A stretch of 39,320 nucleotides of DNA. Source: Candidatus Woesearchaeota archaeon (GTDB lineage: Archaea > Nanobdellota > Nanobdellia > SCGC-AAA011-G17 > JACQNH01). Numbering within the stretch: position 1 is the stretch's first letter; every line of letters begins with the position of its first letter. The position numbers were made by a program, and so were the translations under genes. This document shows, in pieces, positions 39,132-39,320 of this stretch. The stretch spans positions 1 through 39,320 of the forward strand of contig JACQNH010000067.1 in NCBI GenBank assembly GCA_016203175.1. The letters run 5' to 3'. The notes under the pieces are model-generated. The model worked only from the letters and a program-made list of their open reading frames with translations, did no database searches and was not told the origin of the DNA.

Positions 39132-39320
39132 CTTCCAGCGTCTGTTGTCTTTGAAGACTCACCACGTTTAGTTCCTTGTTCATCCATCCTGCCTAATTTA
39201 GGAATTAATAAAGATTCCTGATATTTAGGTCTTACATGATGTCCGAAGGCGTTAATTAGGACTTGTCCAGCCCTACGAAGTACATTTCTTGCAGCATTTA
39301 CATCTCTATCTATTTTTAAT
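39119..39320 (-). CDS. tnpB: TnpB (IS200/IS605-family RNA-guided nuclease), C-terminal end, cut by the window edge
   Basis: Reading from the window edge, the frame LKIDRDVNAARNVLRRAG contains the RuvC-III DRDxNAA motif with its catalytic Asp, followed by a variable tail that ends in AGSPLL and a TAG. TnpB is the RNA-guided nuclease that favours IS200/IS605 retention, and its guide RNA overlaps this 3' end. Only the last 66 residues are visible, so catalytic completeness cannot be judged. A tnpA partner is not in the window. Confidence 0.85.
   Translation of the reverse strand, partial: LKIDRDVNAARNVLRRAGQVLINAFGHHVRPKYQESLLIPKLGRMDEQGTKRGESSKTTDAGSPLL

Noticed and set aside
1-39320. tRNA, rRNA or CRISPR arrays
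   Set aside because: No T-loop/anticodon cloverleaf, rRNA core or regularly spaced repeat array was found on either strand.

Overview
Organism. The window is AT-rich (roughly 30% GC by eye) and reads as archaeal: archaeal-type PheS/PheT, GatCAB, an ADP-forming acetyl-CoA synthetase alpha subunit, archease, a TrmB-family regulator, a diphthamide-synthase fragment, DUF131, and TATA boxes about 25 bases upstream of start codons (leaderless genes). The many tiny membrane proteins, the bacterial-type AspRS remnant and the pyruvate dehydrogenase/AcdA pair suggest a DPANN archaeon of the Woesearchaeota/Pacearchaeota kind. This is an inference, not a demonstrated placement.

Layout. 1-1763: two structured RNA-like segments, a nucleotidyltransferase and a methyltransferase that run into the severed C-terminal part of a bacterial-type aspS. 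2.4-7.8 kb: gatC, a DUF4352-type membrane protein and gatA, then an opposed hicBA toxin-antitoxin pair and a secreted Cys-rich protein, then gatB. 7.8-11 kb: an unknown ORF and tldD-tldE. 11-18.75 kb (minus strand): a RibD-C-like reductase, an M29 aminopeptidase, an amino-acid permease, tiny membrane proteins, a truncated dph2, and pheS-pheT. 18.75-20.3 kb: an accessory gap with tiny ORFs, a frameshifted remnant and a solo IS200/IS605 right-end fragment. 20.36-27.7 kb: a pyruvate-to-acetate operon (thioredoxin-like, E1 alpha, E1 beta, lipoate ligase, E2, two tiny membrane proteins, acdA) interrupted by an MNT-HEPN pair. 27.7-32.6 kb: an AbiE-like pair, a eukaryote-like long GMP synthase, a P-loop kinase and a HEPN-MNT pair. 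32.6-39.1 kb: a DUF457 membrane protein, a CcdA-like protein with a His-rich metal-site partner, AbrB-RelE, TrmB, a solute-binding lipoprotein, archease, a CobW GTPase and a ribbon-helix-helix protein. 39.1 kb to the end: the 3' end of an IS200/IS605 tnpB.

What stands out. Five toxin-antitoxin-like pairs lie in 39 kb. Two of them are bounded by a duplicated end of the housekeeping gene they interrupt. The hicBA pair lies between two diverged copies of the gatA 3' end, both ending in a stop codon. The MNT-HEPN pair lies between two nearly identical copies of the first 65 bases of acdA, so its first ORF begins with about 21 AcdA residues. Both housekeeping genes remain intact, which suggests cassette insertion with repair of the target gene's terminus. 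An IS200/IS605 right end, the segment that encodes the TnpB guide RNA, occurs twice at 76/77 identity: once attached to tnpB and once alone. Strand composition also appears to switch near 19-20 kb.
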